Positions 56,348-64,000 of a DNA stretch of 64,000 nt are shown here, piece after piece. The notes beneath the pieces are model-generated. The model had not been told where the DNA came from, did no database searches, and was given only the letters and a program-made list of their open reading frames with translations. The position numbers and the translations under genes were made by a program. Numbering within the stretch: position 1 is the first letter of the stretch; each line of letters starts with the position of its first letter. The DNA lies in assembly GCF_006539725.1 (NCBI RefSeq), contig NZ_BJNO01000002.1:372001-436000 (forward strand), written 5' to 3'. Source of the DNA: Klebsiella terrigena (GTDB lineage: Bacteria; Pseudomonadota; Gammaproteobacteria; Enterobacterales; Enterobacteriaceae).

Positions 56348-57694
56348 ATGAGCCAGAAATTAAAAATCGTTACTATCGGCGGCGGCAGCAGCTATACCCC
56401 TGAACTCCTCGAAGGATTTCTCAAGCGTTATCACGAGCTGCCGGTTACGGAGCTGTGGCTGGTGGACGTGGCGGAAGGGCAGGAGAAGCTCGATATTATC
56501 TACGCTCTCTGCGAGCGGATGGTCGAAAAAGCCGGCGTTCCGCTGAAAGTCTACAAAACCCTGGATCGCCGCGCGGCGCTGGAAGGCGCGGACTTCGTCA
56601 CCACTCAGCTGCGCGTTGGCCAGCTGAAGGCGCGTGAGAAAGACGAGAGTATCCCGCTTAGCCACGGCTATCTTGGCCAGGAAACGAACGGCGCCGGCGG
56701 CCTGTTCAAAGGCCTGCGCACCATTCCGGTGATTTTTGATATCGTTAAAGATGTGCAGGAGATCTGCCCGGACGCGTGGGTGATTAACTTTACCAACCCG
56801 GCGGGAATGGTGACCGAAGCCGTGTATCGCCACACGGGCTTCCGGCGCTTTATCGGCGTGTGCAACATTCCGATCGGCATGAAAATGTTTATCACCGACG
56901 TGCTGCGCCTGAGCCCGAGCGATGAGCTGAATATCGACCTGTTTGGCCTCAACCACCTCGTGTTTGTCCGCGACGTGCTGGTGAACGGCGTATCGCGCTT
57001 TGACGAACTGCTGGACGGCGTCGCCTCCGGCAGCCTGAGCGCCAACTCGGTGAAAAACATCTTCGACTTGCCGTTCAGCGAAGGGCTGATCCGCTCCCTG
57101 CGCCTGATCCCGTGCTCCTATCTGCTGTACTACTTCAAGCCAAAAGAGATGCTGGCGATTGAAATGGGCGAGTACTATAAGGGCGGCGCGCGCGCTCAGG
57201 TGGTGCAGAAGGTGGAAAAACAGCTCTTCGAGCTGTATAAAAACCCGGATCTCAACGTTAAGCCGAAGGAGCTGGAGCTGCGCGGCGGAGCCTATTACTC
57301 CGACGCGGCCTGCGAAGTGATCAACGCTATCTACAACGATAAGCAGACCGAGCACTACGTGAATATCCCGCACAATGGGCACATCGATAATATTCCGGCC
57401 GACTGGGCGGTGGAGATGACCTGTACGCTCGGCCGCGATGGGGCGAAGCCGACGCCGCGCATCACCCATTTCGATGAGAAAGTCCAGGGGCTTATTTACA
57501 CCATCAAGGGCTTTGAAGTGGCGGCGAGCCAGGCGGCGATAAGCGGTGAGCTGAACGATGTTCTGCTGGCGCTCAATCTGAGCCCGCTGATTCACTCCGA
57601 CCGCGATGCCGAAATGCTGGCGCGTGAAATGATCCTCGCGCATGAAAAGTGGCTGCCCAACTTTGCGGCGACGATTGCGAAACTGAAACAGTAA
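56348..57694 (+). CDS. chbF: ChbF, 6-phospho-beta-glucosidase / chitobiose-6P hydrolase (GH4)
   Basis: ATG 56348 preceded by AAGGGAGAA gives 448 residues; ATG 56345 is one codon earlier. The NAD-binding TIGGGSSYTPELLEG is at the N-terminus, and the GH4 motifs NFTNPAGMVTEA and GVCNIPIGM supply the metal-binding Cys/His. It cleaves phosphorylated, deacetylated chitobiose using NAD and Mn. Overlap-free, 12 bases before chbG. Confidence 0.96.
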   Translation: MSQKLKIVTIGGGSSYTPELLEGFLKRYHELPVTELWLVDVAEGQEKLDIIYALCERMVEKAGVPLKVYKTLDRRAALEGADFVTTQLRVGQLKAREKDESIPLSHGYLGQETNGAGGLFKGLRTIPVIFDIVKDVQEICPDAWVINFTNPAGMVTEAVYRHTGFRRFIGVCNIPIGMKMFITDVLRLSPSDELNIDLFGLNHLVFVRDVLVNGVSRFDELLDGVASGSLSANSVKNIFDLPFSEGLIRSLRLIPCSYLLYYFKPKEMLAIEMGEYYKGGARAQVVQKVEKQLFELYKNPDLNVKPKELELRGGAYYSDAACEVINAIYNDKQTEHYVNIPHNGHIDNIPADWAVEMTCTLGRDGAKPTPRITHFDEKVQGLIYTIKGFEVAASQAAISGELNDVLLALNLSPLIHSDRDAEMLAREMILAHEKWLPNFAATIAKLKQ

Positions 57695-57706
57695 CGGGAG
57701 CGGCTG

Positions 57707-58465
57707 ATGGAACGCGTGTTAATCGTTAATGCCGATGATTTTGGCCTCAGCAAGGGGCAGAACTACGGCATTATTGAAGCCTGCAAAAACGGGCTGGTGA
57801 CCTCCACCACGGCGCTGGTTAACGGTGCGGCGATCGGCCACGCGGCCCAGCTCAGCCGCTGCGTGCCCGAGCTGGGCGTCGGGATGCACTTTGTCCTGAC
57901 GCTGGGCGAGCCGCTCTCCGCGATGCCGGGTCTCGTCCGTGAAGGGCGTCTGGGGAAGTGGATCTGGCAGATGGCGGAAGAGGGTAGCCTGCCGCTGGAT
58001 GAGATCGCGCACGAGCTGGAGTGCCAGTATCGCCGGTTTATCGAGCTGTTTGGCTGTGAACCGACGCATATTGACAGCCATCACCATGTGCATATGATCG
58101 CGCCGGTGTACCCCATCGTGGCGGCGTTTGCCCGCGAGAAGGGCGTGGCGCTGCGTATTGACCGCCAGCTGGCGCAGCGCGACGGCCTGGATCAGGATGC
58201 GGCGCGCAGCAGCGAGGGTTTTGCCAGCGAGTTCTACGGGGAGGCGATTTCTGAAGCGCTGTTGCTGCAGATCCTGGATGATTCAATCCAGCGGGAAGAG
58301 GCGTCGCTGGAGGTGATGTGCCATCCGGCGTTTATTGACCACGCCATCATGAGCAGCGCCTACTGCCACCCGCGGCTGGCGGAGCTGGAGGTGCTGACCT
58401 CCGAGGCGCTGAAATATGCGGTTGCCGAACGCGGCTATCGTCTCGGTACCTACCGCGACGTCTAA
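57707..58465 (+). CDS. chbG: ChbG, chito-oligosaccharide monodeacetylase (YdjC family)
   Basis: The 252-residue protein begins [20 protein letters not shown] and holds the YdjC family metal site: NADDFGLS aspartates and DSHHHVHM histidines, plus MCHPAFID. It removes one acetyl group from chitobiose-6P, making the inducer for ChbR and substrate for ChbF. It is the last gene of the operon and ends in a hairpin terminator. Confidence 0.96.
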   Translation: MERVLIVNADDFGLSKGQNYGIIEACKNGLVTSTTALVNGAAIGHAAQLSRCVPELGVGMHFVLTLGEPLSAMPGLVREGRLGKWIWQMAEEGSLPLDEIAHELECQYRRFIELFGCEPTHIDSHHHVHMIAPVYPIVAAFAREKGVALRIDRQLAQRDGLDQDAARSSEGFASEFYGEAISEALLLQILDDSIQREEASLEVMCHPAFIDHAIMSSAYCHPRLAELEVLTSEALKYAVAERGYRLGTYRDV

Positions 58466-58488
58466 ACAATGGGTTTGCCGGTGATAAG

Positions 58489-58520
58489 GGCCCGACGGCG
58501 GTGACGCCGCCGGGCCTTTT
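58489..58520. terminator. Hairpin terminator between chbG and katE
   Basis: GGCCCGACGGCG and CGCCGCCGGGCC pair around GTGA with one mismatch and are followed by TTTT; genes are convergent. Confidence 0.85.
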
Positions 58521-58521
58521 A

Positions 58522-60780
58522 CTATGCCGGGATCGTCGCCGTTTTCCCGCTTCTGGACCACACCCGATGCGCCTTCATCAGGGTTAACAGATTATCCATC
58601 GCCGGTGAGTCGACGGCGTCGGTCTCGACAATCCCTTCTTCGCCCTGGCTGGCAACCTGAAGCAGCGACTTGAACTGTCGCGCATCGCCGGCCAGTAGAA
58701 TGGGCTTCAGGTGTTTGTAGGCCTCCAGCAGATAGTACTGCGCGTCGCCGCTGGCGCTGAGGCTGGCCGCGTTGCCGCCGGGAACAATCACCGCATCCAC
58801 CGTTAGCGAAGGCGAGCCGGCATAGGTTCCGGCAACGGGTAGCAGGGTCCCGTCATCGGCGCTGACTTCCCCCATCCGTGAGAAAAGTAGCTTAGCATGG
58901 ACGCCTTTCGCCTGCAGGGCCTGTAGGAGAGTGAGTATTTCCTGGGCAAGCGGACGGTCGTTGAGCAATACCGCCACCACGCGGCCTTTGATCTCCCCGT
59001 CGGGAATGGCGTACAGGCTCAGAGAAGGATCTTTTTTCAGGCCGTTGACGTCCGCCGGCGGCGTGATGGCGCGCTGGGCGTCGCTAAGCGCAATACCGAG
59101 ATTTTTCCCTACCGCCTCGGCCAGCCGGATATCGATATGGGCCAGCTGATCGACCATCCGCTCACGGATCCAGGTTCTGACCACCTTACTCAGCTCAAAG
59201 CTGAAGCCGTCGATAATGTGCTGCTGCTCAAACGGGGTCTGGCTGCGCCAGAAGAGCAGCGGATGCGAATAGTATTCGCCGAAGGAGCGGCTGCGCTGGC
59301 GAATTTTTTCGCCATCCACGCGCTCGGCGTAGGATTCAAAGCCGCCGCGCCGGGGAGCGGGTGGCGTTTCGCGCGGCCAGTTATCGCCGATCGAATTTGG
59401 CTCATAGTTGGCGGGATTGGTGTCGATATCCATCCGGTGCATGCCATCCCGCTGGAAGTTGTGGTACGGGCAGGTGGGCTTGTTGATCGGGATTTCATGG
59501 AAATTGGGCCCGCCAAGGCGGCTAATTTGCGTGTCGGTATAGGAGAACAGCCGCCCCTGCAGGAGCGGGTCGTTGCTGAAATCGATCCCCGGCACAATAT
59601 GGCCTGGATGGAACGCCGCCTGTTCGTTTTCGGCAAAGAAGTTATCCGGGTTGCGGTTGAGGACCATTTTGCCCACCCGCTGCACCGGCACCAGCGCCTC
59701 GGGGATCAGCTTGGTTGGGTCCAGCAGATCGAAGTCGAAGGCAAACTCATCCTCTTCGGGGATCAGCTGCAGGCCGAGCTCATACTCGGGAAAGTCACCG
59801 GCTTCAATGGCTTCCCACAGATCGCGGCGGTGGAAGTCGGGATCGCGCCCGGTCAGCTTTTGCGACTCGTCCCAAATCAGCGAGGCTTTGCCCGCCACCG
59901 GCTTCCAGTGGAAACGGACGAAGGTGGCCTTACCCTGGGCGTTTATCAGGCGGAAGGTATGGATCCCAAAGCCCTCCATCGTCCGGTAGCTGCGCGGCAG
60001 CCCGCGATCGGACATCGCCCACATGACGTTATGCAGCGTTTCGGGCTGCAGGGAGACGTAGTCCCAGAAGGTGTCGTGAGCGCTTTGCCCCTGCGGCATG
60101 GCGCAGTGCGGTTCGGGCTTCACGGCGTGGACGAAGTCAGGAAATTTCAGCGCGTCCTGGATAAAGAAGATCGGCGTATTGTTGCCCACGAGGTCGAAAA
60201 TCCCCTCGTCGGTATAGAACTTGGTGGCGAATCCGCGGATATCGCGCACCGTATCGGCGGAGCCGGCGCCGCCCTGCACGGTAGAGAAGCGGACAAATAC
60301 CGGCGTTTTCTTTGCCGGGTCGGCGAGAAAATCGGCTTTGGTGACGTCGCTCAGGCTGCGATAGGCCTGAAAATAGCCGTGTGCGGCCGAACCGCGGGCG
60401 TGGACGATCCTCTCCGGTATGCGTTCGTGGTCAAAGTGGGTAATTTTTTCGCGCAGGATAAAATCTTCCAGCAGCGTCGGGCCGCGGTTTCCCGCGCGCA
60501 GGGAGTTCTGATCGTCGGCGATGCGGACGCCCTGGTTGGTGGTGAGCGGGAAATTTTCCCCGCCTTTACGCTGGCTCTGCAGGGCGTCAAGCTTGTCGCT
60601 GTGCGTATCGGGCGCTTTCAGGCTGCCGGGGGCGGTTGGCTCTTCGCCAGGGGCGGTGGGGTGCGGGGTTGGCCGCCACTGCTGGTCATCAGGGGCCAGC
60701 GAGTCAAGACCGGGTTTCGCTTCGCGGTCATCGTCTACAGACGGTAGGGGGTACTGCGGGTTATGGTGTTTATCAGACAT
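58522..60780 (-). CDS. katE: Catalase HPII
   Basis: The 752-residue large-subunit clade 2 catalase contains the distal-side [13 protein letters not shown] histidine, [20 protein letters not shown], the asparagine in GNNTPIFFI, and the proximal heme tyrosine in [15 protein letters not shown]. The C-terminal 150 residues form the flavodoxin/class I amidotransferase-like domain typical of HPII. It removes hydrogen peroxide in stationary phase. A CTATAGT -10 about 58 bases upstream of the start fits sigma-S control. Confidence 0.97.
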   Translation of the reverse strand: MSDKHHNPQYPLPSVDDDREAKPGLDSLAPDDQQWRPTPHPTAPGEEPTAPGSLKAPDTHSDKLDALQSQRKGGENFPLTTNQGVRIADDQNSLRAGNRGPTLLEDFILREKITHFDHERIPERIVHARGSAAHGYFQAYRSLSDVTKADFLADPAKKTPVFVRFSTVQGGAGSADTVRDIRGFATKFYTDEGIFDLVGNNTPIFFIQDALKFPDFVHAVKPEPHCAMPQGQSAHDTFWDYVSLQPETLHNVMWAMSDRGLPRSYRTMEGFGIHTFRLINAQGKATFVRFHWKPVAGKASLIWDESQKLTGRDPDFHRRDLWEAIEAGDFPEYELGLQLIPEEDEFAFDFDLLDPTKLIPEALVPVQRVGKMVLNRNPDNFFAENEQAAFHPGHIVPGIDFSNDPLLQGRLFSYTDTQISRLGGPNFHEIPINKPTCPYHNFQRDGMHRMDIDTNPANYEPNSIGDNWPRETPPAPRRGGFESYAERVDGEKIRQRSRSFGEYYSHPLLFWRSQTPFEQQHIIDGFSFELSKVVRTWIRERMVDQLAHIDIRLAEAVGKNLGIALSDAQRAITPPADVNGLKKDPSLSLYAIPDGEIKGRVVAVLLNDRPLAQEILTLLQALQAKGVHAKLLFSRMGEVSADDGTLLPVAGTYAGSPSLTVDAVIVPGGNAASLSASGDAQYYLLEAYKHLKPILLAGDARQFKSLLQVASQGEEGIVETDAVDSPAMDNLLTLMKAHRVWSRSGKTATIPA

Positions 60781-60837
60781 TGCTCGTCTCCTGTTTCCAT
60801 TACTGAAAATGGTCGTTGCTGAACCAAAACCCTTCTA

Positions 60838-60844
60838 ACTATAG
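60838..60844 (-). promoter_or_regulatory. Candidate sigma-S -10 of katE
   Basis: CTATAGT on the minus strand resembles the sigma-S extended -10 CTATACT. Only the -10 is recognisable. Confidence 0.4.
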
Positions 60845-60965
60845 AACATTACGGCCATCGTGCCTTGCTGGAGCAAAACGAGCGGCAAGAGGGGGGCGAC
60901 GCAAAGGGGGATTTTCGGCTATGATGGCGGTTCTGTTCCCGCTTTGTTTAGTGAATCCATGAGCT

Positions 60966-61205
60966 ATGAAAACACTTCGCCAACAAAATCGCCCTGTCAT
61001 TAGCTACGTGCCTCGAGCGGAGCCAGCGCCGCCGGAACACGCCGTCAAAATGGACGGTTTTCGCGATGTGTGGCTGCTGCGGGGGAAGTACGTTGCCTTT
61101 ATTTTGCTCGGAGAGCATTTTCGTCGTTCTCCGCCGTTTAGCGTGCCGGAATCGGCTCAGCGCTGGGCGATGCAAACCCGGCAGGAAAACGAACTGGCTC
61201 CCTGA
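60966..61205 (+). CDS. cedA: CedA, cell division activator
   Basis: The 79-residue basic protein reads MKTLRQQNRPVISYVPRAEP and keeps the CedA core VKMDGFRDVWLLRGKYVAFI and VPESAQRWA. CedA binds DNA and RNA polymerase and can suppress division arrest caused by overinitiation (dnaAcos). It lies divergent from katE as in E. coli. Confidence 0.95.
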   Translation: MKTLRQQNRPVISYVPRAEPAPPEHAVKMDGFRDVWLLRGKYVAFILLGEHFRRSPPFSVPESAQRWAMQTRQENELAP

Positions 61206-61222
61206 GCGCAGAATTGAGCAAT

Positions 61223-61263
61223 AAAAAAACCGCAGGTAGCGCGCGCTATCTGCGGTTTTTTTT
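61223..61263. terminator. Hairpin terminator between cedA and tcyP
   Basis: AAAAACCGCAGGTAGC, GCGC and GCTATCTGCGGTTTTTTTT form a strong bidirectional stem. Confidence 0.9.
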
Positions 61264-61277
61264 ATCCCGGCCTGAGG

Positions 61278-62669
61278 CTAGCGATGCGCCAGTTCGGCGT
61301 TGTCTTCGCTCTCAAGAATGGTTTTATCGGTCTGACGCAGCCACTGGCTGGTCAGGGTCCCGGCGGTCATTGAGCCGTTGACGTTCAGCGCGGTGCGGCC
61401 CATATCGATCAGCGGTTCAACCGAAATTAACAGCGCGACCAGCGTTACCGGCAGGCCCATCGCCGGCAGGACGATCAGCGCGGCGAAGGTTGCGCCACCG
61501 CCAACGCCGGCGACACCGGCGGAGCTCACGGTCACAATGCCGACGAGGGTGGCAATCCACAGCGGATCGAGCGGGTTGATCCCGACGGTGGGGGCGACCA
61601 TCACCGCCAGCATGGCCGGATAGAGGCCGGCACAGCCGTTCTGACCAATCGTGGCGCCAAAGGAGGCGGAGAAGCTGGCGATAGATTCCGGGACGCCCAG
61701 ACGACGGGTCTGCGCTTCCACGTTCAGCGGAATAGACGCGGCGCTGGAGCGGCTGGTGAAGGCAAAGGTCAGCACCGGCCACACTTTACGGAAGTATTTC
61801 AGCGGGCTCACGCCGTTCACCGCCAGCAGCAGCCCGTGGACCACGAACATGATGCCAAGGCCGAGGTAGGAGGCGACAACGAAGCTGCCGAGCTTGATGA
61901 TGTCCTGCAGGTTGGAGCCCGCCACGACTTTGGTCATCAGCGCCAGTACGCCGTACGGCGTCAGCTGCATCACCAGGCGCACCAGCTTCATCACCCAGGC
62001 CTGCAGGGTATCGATGGCGGTCAGAACGCGCTGGCCTTTGGCGACGTCATCCTTCAGCAGCTTCAGAGAAGCGACGCCGAGGAAGGCGGCAAAGATAACG
62101 ATACTGATGATGGAGGTCGGGTTAGCGCCCGTCAGGTCGGCAAACGGGTTCTTCGGCACGAAGGAAAGGATCAGCTGCGGAACGCTGAGGTCCGCGACCT
62201 TACCGACGTAGTTGCTCTGAATAGCGTTCAGGCGGGCGGTTTCCGCGCTCCCCTGTACCAGTCCTTCGGCGGTCAGGCCAAACAGGTTGGTCACCAGCAC
62301 GCCCACCAGGGCAGCAATAAGGGTGGTGAACAGCAGGGTGCCAATGCTCAGGAAGCTGATTTTACCCAGCTGCGAAGCGTTGTGCAGGCGCGCGACGGCG
62401 CTCAGAATAGACGCGAACACCAGCGGCATGACGATCATCTGCAGCAGCTGTACGTAGCCGTTGCCAACGATATTGAACCATTGAATGGAATCTTTCAGTA
62501 CCTGGCTGTCGGAGCCGTAAATCAGCTGTAGCGCAAGACCGAATACCACGCCAATGACCAGACCGACCAGTACTTTTTTGGCAAGGCTCCACTGTTTGTG
62601 GCGGGTTTGGGCCAGCGCAAACAGCAAAATCGCGAACACGATAACGTTCGCTATAAGTGGAAAGTTCAT
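61278..62669 (-). CDS. tcyP: TcyP (YdjN), cystine:cation symporter
   Basis: The 463-residue protein matches E. coli YdjN in length. It is a DAACS-family carrier with eight helices and two re-entrant loops, marked by [20 protein letters not shown] and [16 protein letters not shown], and by the [20 protein letters not shown] segment. It imports cystine at the inner membrane and belongs to the CysB regulon in E. coli. A CGGGGA ribosome binding site precedes ATG 62669. Confidence 0.96.
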   Translation of the reverse strand: MNFPLIANVIVFAILLFALAQTRHKQWSLAKKVLVGLVIGVVFGLALQLIYGSDSQVLKDSIQWFNIVGNGYVQLLQMIVMPLVFASILSAVARLHNASQLGKISFLSIGTLLFTTLIAALVGVLVTNLFGLTAEGLVQGSAETARLNAIQSNYVGKVADLSVPQLILSFVPKNPFADLTGANPTSIISIVIFAAFLGVASLKLLKDDVAKGQRVLTAIDTLQAWVMKLVRLVMQLTPYGVLALMTKVVAGSNLQDIIKLGSFVVASYLGLGIMFVVHGLLLAVNGVSPLKYFRKVWPVLTFAFTSRSSAASIPLNVEAQTRRLGVPESIASFSASFGATIGQNGCAGLYPAMLAVMVAPTVGINPLDPLWIATLVGIVTVSSAGVAGVGGGATFAALIVLPAMGLPVTLVALLISVEPLIDMGRTALNVNGSMTAGTLTSQWLRQTDKTILESEDNAELAHR

Positions 62670-62804
62670 CCCCGTTCTCCTGATATCTTTTTATTACCTG
62701 GGCTGGCCTGTGGACCAGCTCTTATGGCGCAAGGTTAGCAGAAGCGGAATTCATTCCTTATATTCAAATGGAATTGATTATAACTAATTTGATATTTCGT
62801 TTAT

Positions 62805-63395
62805 TTATCGCCCGGTCTGCTGACTAATAAAGCGATTGAAGGTTATCTGCAGCGTATTAATCATGCCGGACGACCAGCGAACGGCGCTATTATCGGCGAA
62901 AGTCTGCGGCATCCACACCGCGTAGACAAACAGCGCCATGCACAGTGCGCGCTCCAGCTGGTTGCCCTTGCGCGGCGCCAGGATGGGCAGGCGAAAACGC
63001 CAGCGGCAGGGCCACAGCAGCGGCACCCCGGCGGGGGTCAGCATATCGGCAAGAATATGGCTGAGGTAGCCGAGCACCAGCCCCTGCAGCGCGTCGGCGG
63101 GCACAAACCAGCTTTCCGGGACTTTCAGATAGAACAGGGTGATCGCCGCGAATACCGCCAGCAGGCTGTGGGTGAATCCCCGATGGCCAAACGCGCGCGC
63201 CACCGGCCTGGAGACCCAGCTCAGCCGCTGGCCGAGAAATGATTTAGGGTGATCGATATCGGGCAGCAGGCAGGTCAGTACCGCGGACGGGACGATATGC
63301 CACCAGTCGCCCTGTGCCAGCACGGGCGTGAGTTCCGCATTTTTAGCAAATACCGCACAGGCGATAGAAAAGAAGAGATGGCCTTCCGCCGTCAT
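62805..63395 (-). CDS. ydjM: YdjM, LexA-regulated membrane-bound metal-dependent hydrolase family
   Basis: A 196-residue protein with several helices and the YbcI/YdjM motifs LLPDIDHPKSFLGQRL, HRGFTHSLLAVFAA and HILADMLTPAGVPLLWP, which give a set of His and Asp residues likely to bind a metal. It is a member of the SOS regulon with two LexA boxes directly upstream. The biochemical role is unknown. Confidence 0.95.
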   Translation of the reverse strand: MTAEGHLFFSIACAVFAKNAELTPVLAQGDWWHIVPSAVLTCLLPDIDHPKSFLGQRLSWVSRPVARAFGHRGFTHSLLAVFAAITLFYLKVPESWFVPADALQGLVLGYLSHILADMLTPAGVPLLWPCRWRFRLPILAPRKGNQLERALCMALFVYAVWMPQTFADNSAVRWSSGMINTLQITFNRFISQQTGR

Positions 63396-63408
63396 GATAA
63401 AAACCCTA

Positions 63409-63428
63409 AACTGTCAATTCATACAGTA
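63409..63428 (-). promoter_or_regulatory. LexA box 1 of ydjM
   Basis: TACTGTATGAATTGACAGTT on the minus strand carries CTG-N10-CAG. It is near the consensus TACTGTATATATATACAGTA. Confidence 0.88.
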
Positions 63429-63446
63429 TAGGGTTTTTATACAGTG
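63427..63446 (-). promoter_or_regulatory. LexA box 2 of ydjM
   Basis: CACTGTATAAAAACCCTATA overlaps box 1 by two bases and has only one good half, like the second site at E. coli ydjM. Confidence 0.65.
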
Positions 63447-63486
63447 TGTGAAAGAGGTGACGGTGTAACTCTTTGTCACAAAATTG

Positions 63487-64000
63487 TCAGCGTGCCAGCC
63501 ACCCGCCGTCCACCGCCAGGGTGTAGCCGTTCACGTAATCCGCCGCGGCGGAGGCGAGGAACACCACCGGTCCCTGCAAATCGTCCGGTCGCCCCCAGCG
63601 CCCGGCGGGGATGCGGTCGAGAATCTCTTTACTGCGCTCGCTATCGTCACGCAGCTGCCGGGTATTATTGGTCGCCATATAGCCCGGCGCGATAGCGTTA
63701 ACGTTAATTCTATGTTCCGCCCATTCGTTGGCCATCAGGCGGGTCAGGCCGAGCACGCCGCTCTTTGAGGCGGTATAGGAGGGGACGCGAATTCCGCCCT
63801 GGAAGGAGAGCATCGAGGCGATGTTAACGATCTTGCCGCCGCCGCCCTGCTGAATAAACTGCCGGGCGACCGCCTGGGATAAAAAGAACACCGACTTCAG
63901 GTTGAGGTTCATGACATTATCCCAGTCGCGCTCGCTAAACTCGAGCGCGTCGGCGCGACGAATTGTTCCGGCATTGTTGACCAGGATATCTATCCGCCCC
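63487..64000 (-). CDS. kduD: KduD, 2-dehydro-3-deoxy-D-gluconate 5-dehydrogenase, 5' end outside window
   Basis: The frame runs from the right edge (read GRIDILVNNAGTIRRADALE) to the stop at 63487. It is a short-chain dehydrogenase with LVNNAG, the catalytic NIASMLSF Ser, and SYTASK Tyr/Lys. The end YVNGYTLAVDGGWLAR is that of KduD. About 170 of roughly 253 residues are inside. The enzyme acts in pectin/hexuronate breakdown with NAD. The N-terminal Rossmann GxxxGxG is outside the window. Confidence 0.93.
   Translation of the reverse strand, partial: GRIDILVNNAGTIRRADALEFSERDWDNVMNLNLKSVFFLSQAVARQFIQQGGGGKIVNIASMLSFQGGIRVPSYTASKSGVLGLTRLMANEWAEHRINVNAIAPGYMATNNTRQLRDDSERSKEILDRIPAGRWGRPDDLQGPVVFLASAAADYVNGYTLAVDGGWLAR

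Noticed and set aside
56360-57643. 427-codon open frame opposite chbF
   Set aside because: Shadow frame on the antisense strand of a clear GH4 gene.
59137-60747. 536-codon open frame opposite katE
   Set aside because: Shadow of the katE coding strand; no family resemblance and no ribosome binding site.

Overview
This 64 kb window is enterobacterial chromosome with high GC, and the gene order is almost entirely that of the Escherichia coli kduD/ydjM-to-yeaH segment read in the opposite direction. Klebsiella is the best fit: the window has a GH18 chitinase, a PhoC-type class A acid phosphatase, a full chitobiose (chb) operon and an inducible ampR-ampC pair. The chromosomal AmpC with its divergent AmpR points to Klebsiella aerogenes in particular. 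The species call is inference; the gene identities rest on recognisable full-length protein sequences.

Left part (1-11.6 kb) is the accessory stretch. It holds an MFS exporter cut by the window edge, an exported alpha/beta hydrolase with a divergent LysR regulator, a nucleotidyltransferase-like protein, the ampR/ampC pair, two adjacent EAL-domain c-di-GMP phosphodiesterases (one GAF-linked and cytosolic, one CSS-motif and membrane-bound), and two small ABM-like proteins.

Middle part (11.6-43 kb) is backbone: yeaGH under a sigma-54-type promoter, mipA, yeaE, a DASS anion permease, yeaD, gapA, msrB, yeaC, a yajD-like HNH gene, a GH18 chitinase, ansA-pncA, sppA, ydjA, phoC, selD-topB, gdhA, nudG, then the ynjF/ynjE/ynjDCBA/ydjZ/ydjX cluster (an orphan ABC transporter with a three-domain rhodanese) and xthA. 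A tandem array of three ERIC elements plus a half copy lies between ansA and sppA. ydjX appears frameshifted at its fifth to sixth base run.

Right part (43-64 kb) is the arginine-catabolic astCADBE operon (sigma-54 promoter, candidate NtrC and ArgR sites), spy, cho (LexA box), nadE, osmE, the chbBCARFG operon, katE, cedA, tcyP, ydjM (two LexA boxes) and the 3' part of kduD.

Common themes are nitrogen limitation (yeaGH, ast, gdhA, ansA), chitin breakdown (exported chitinase here plus chitobiose uptake and hydrolysis 30 kb away), and stress or damage responses (spy, katE, osmE, cho, ydjM). I found no tRNA, rRNA, CRISPR array, insertion sequence or prophage.
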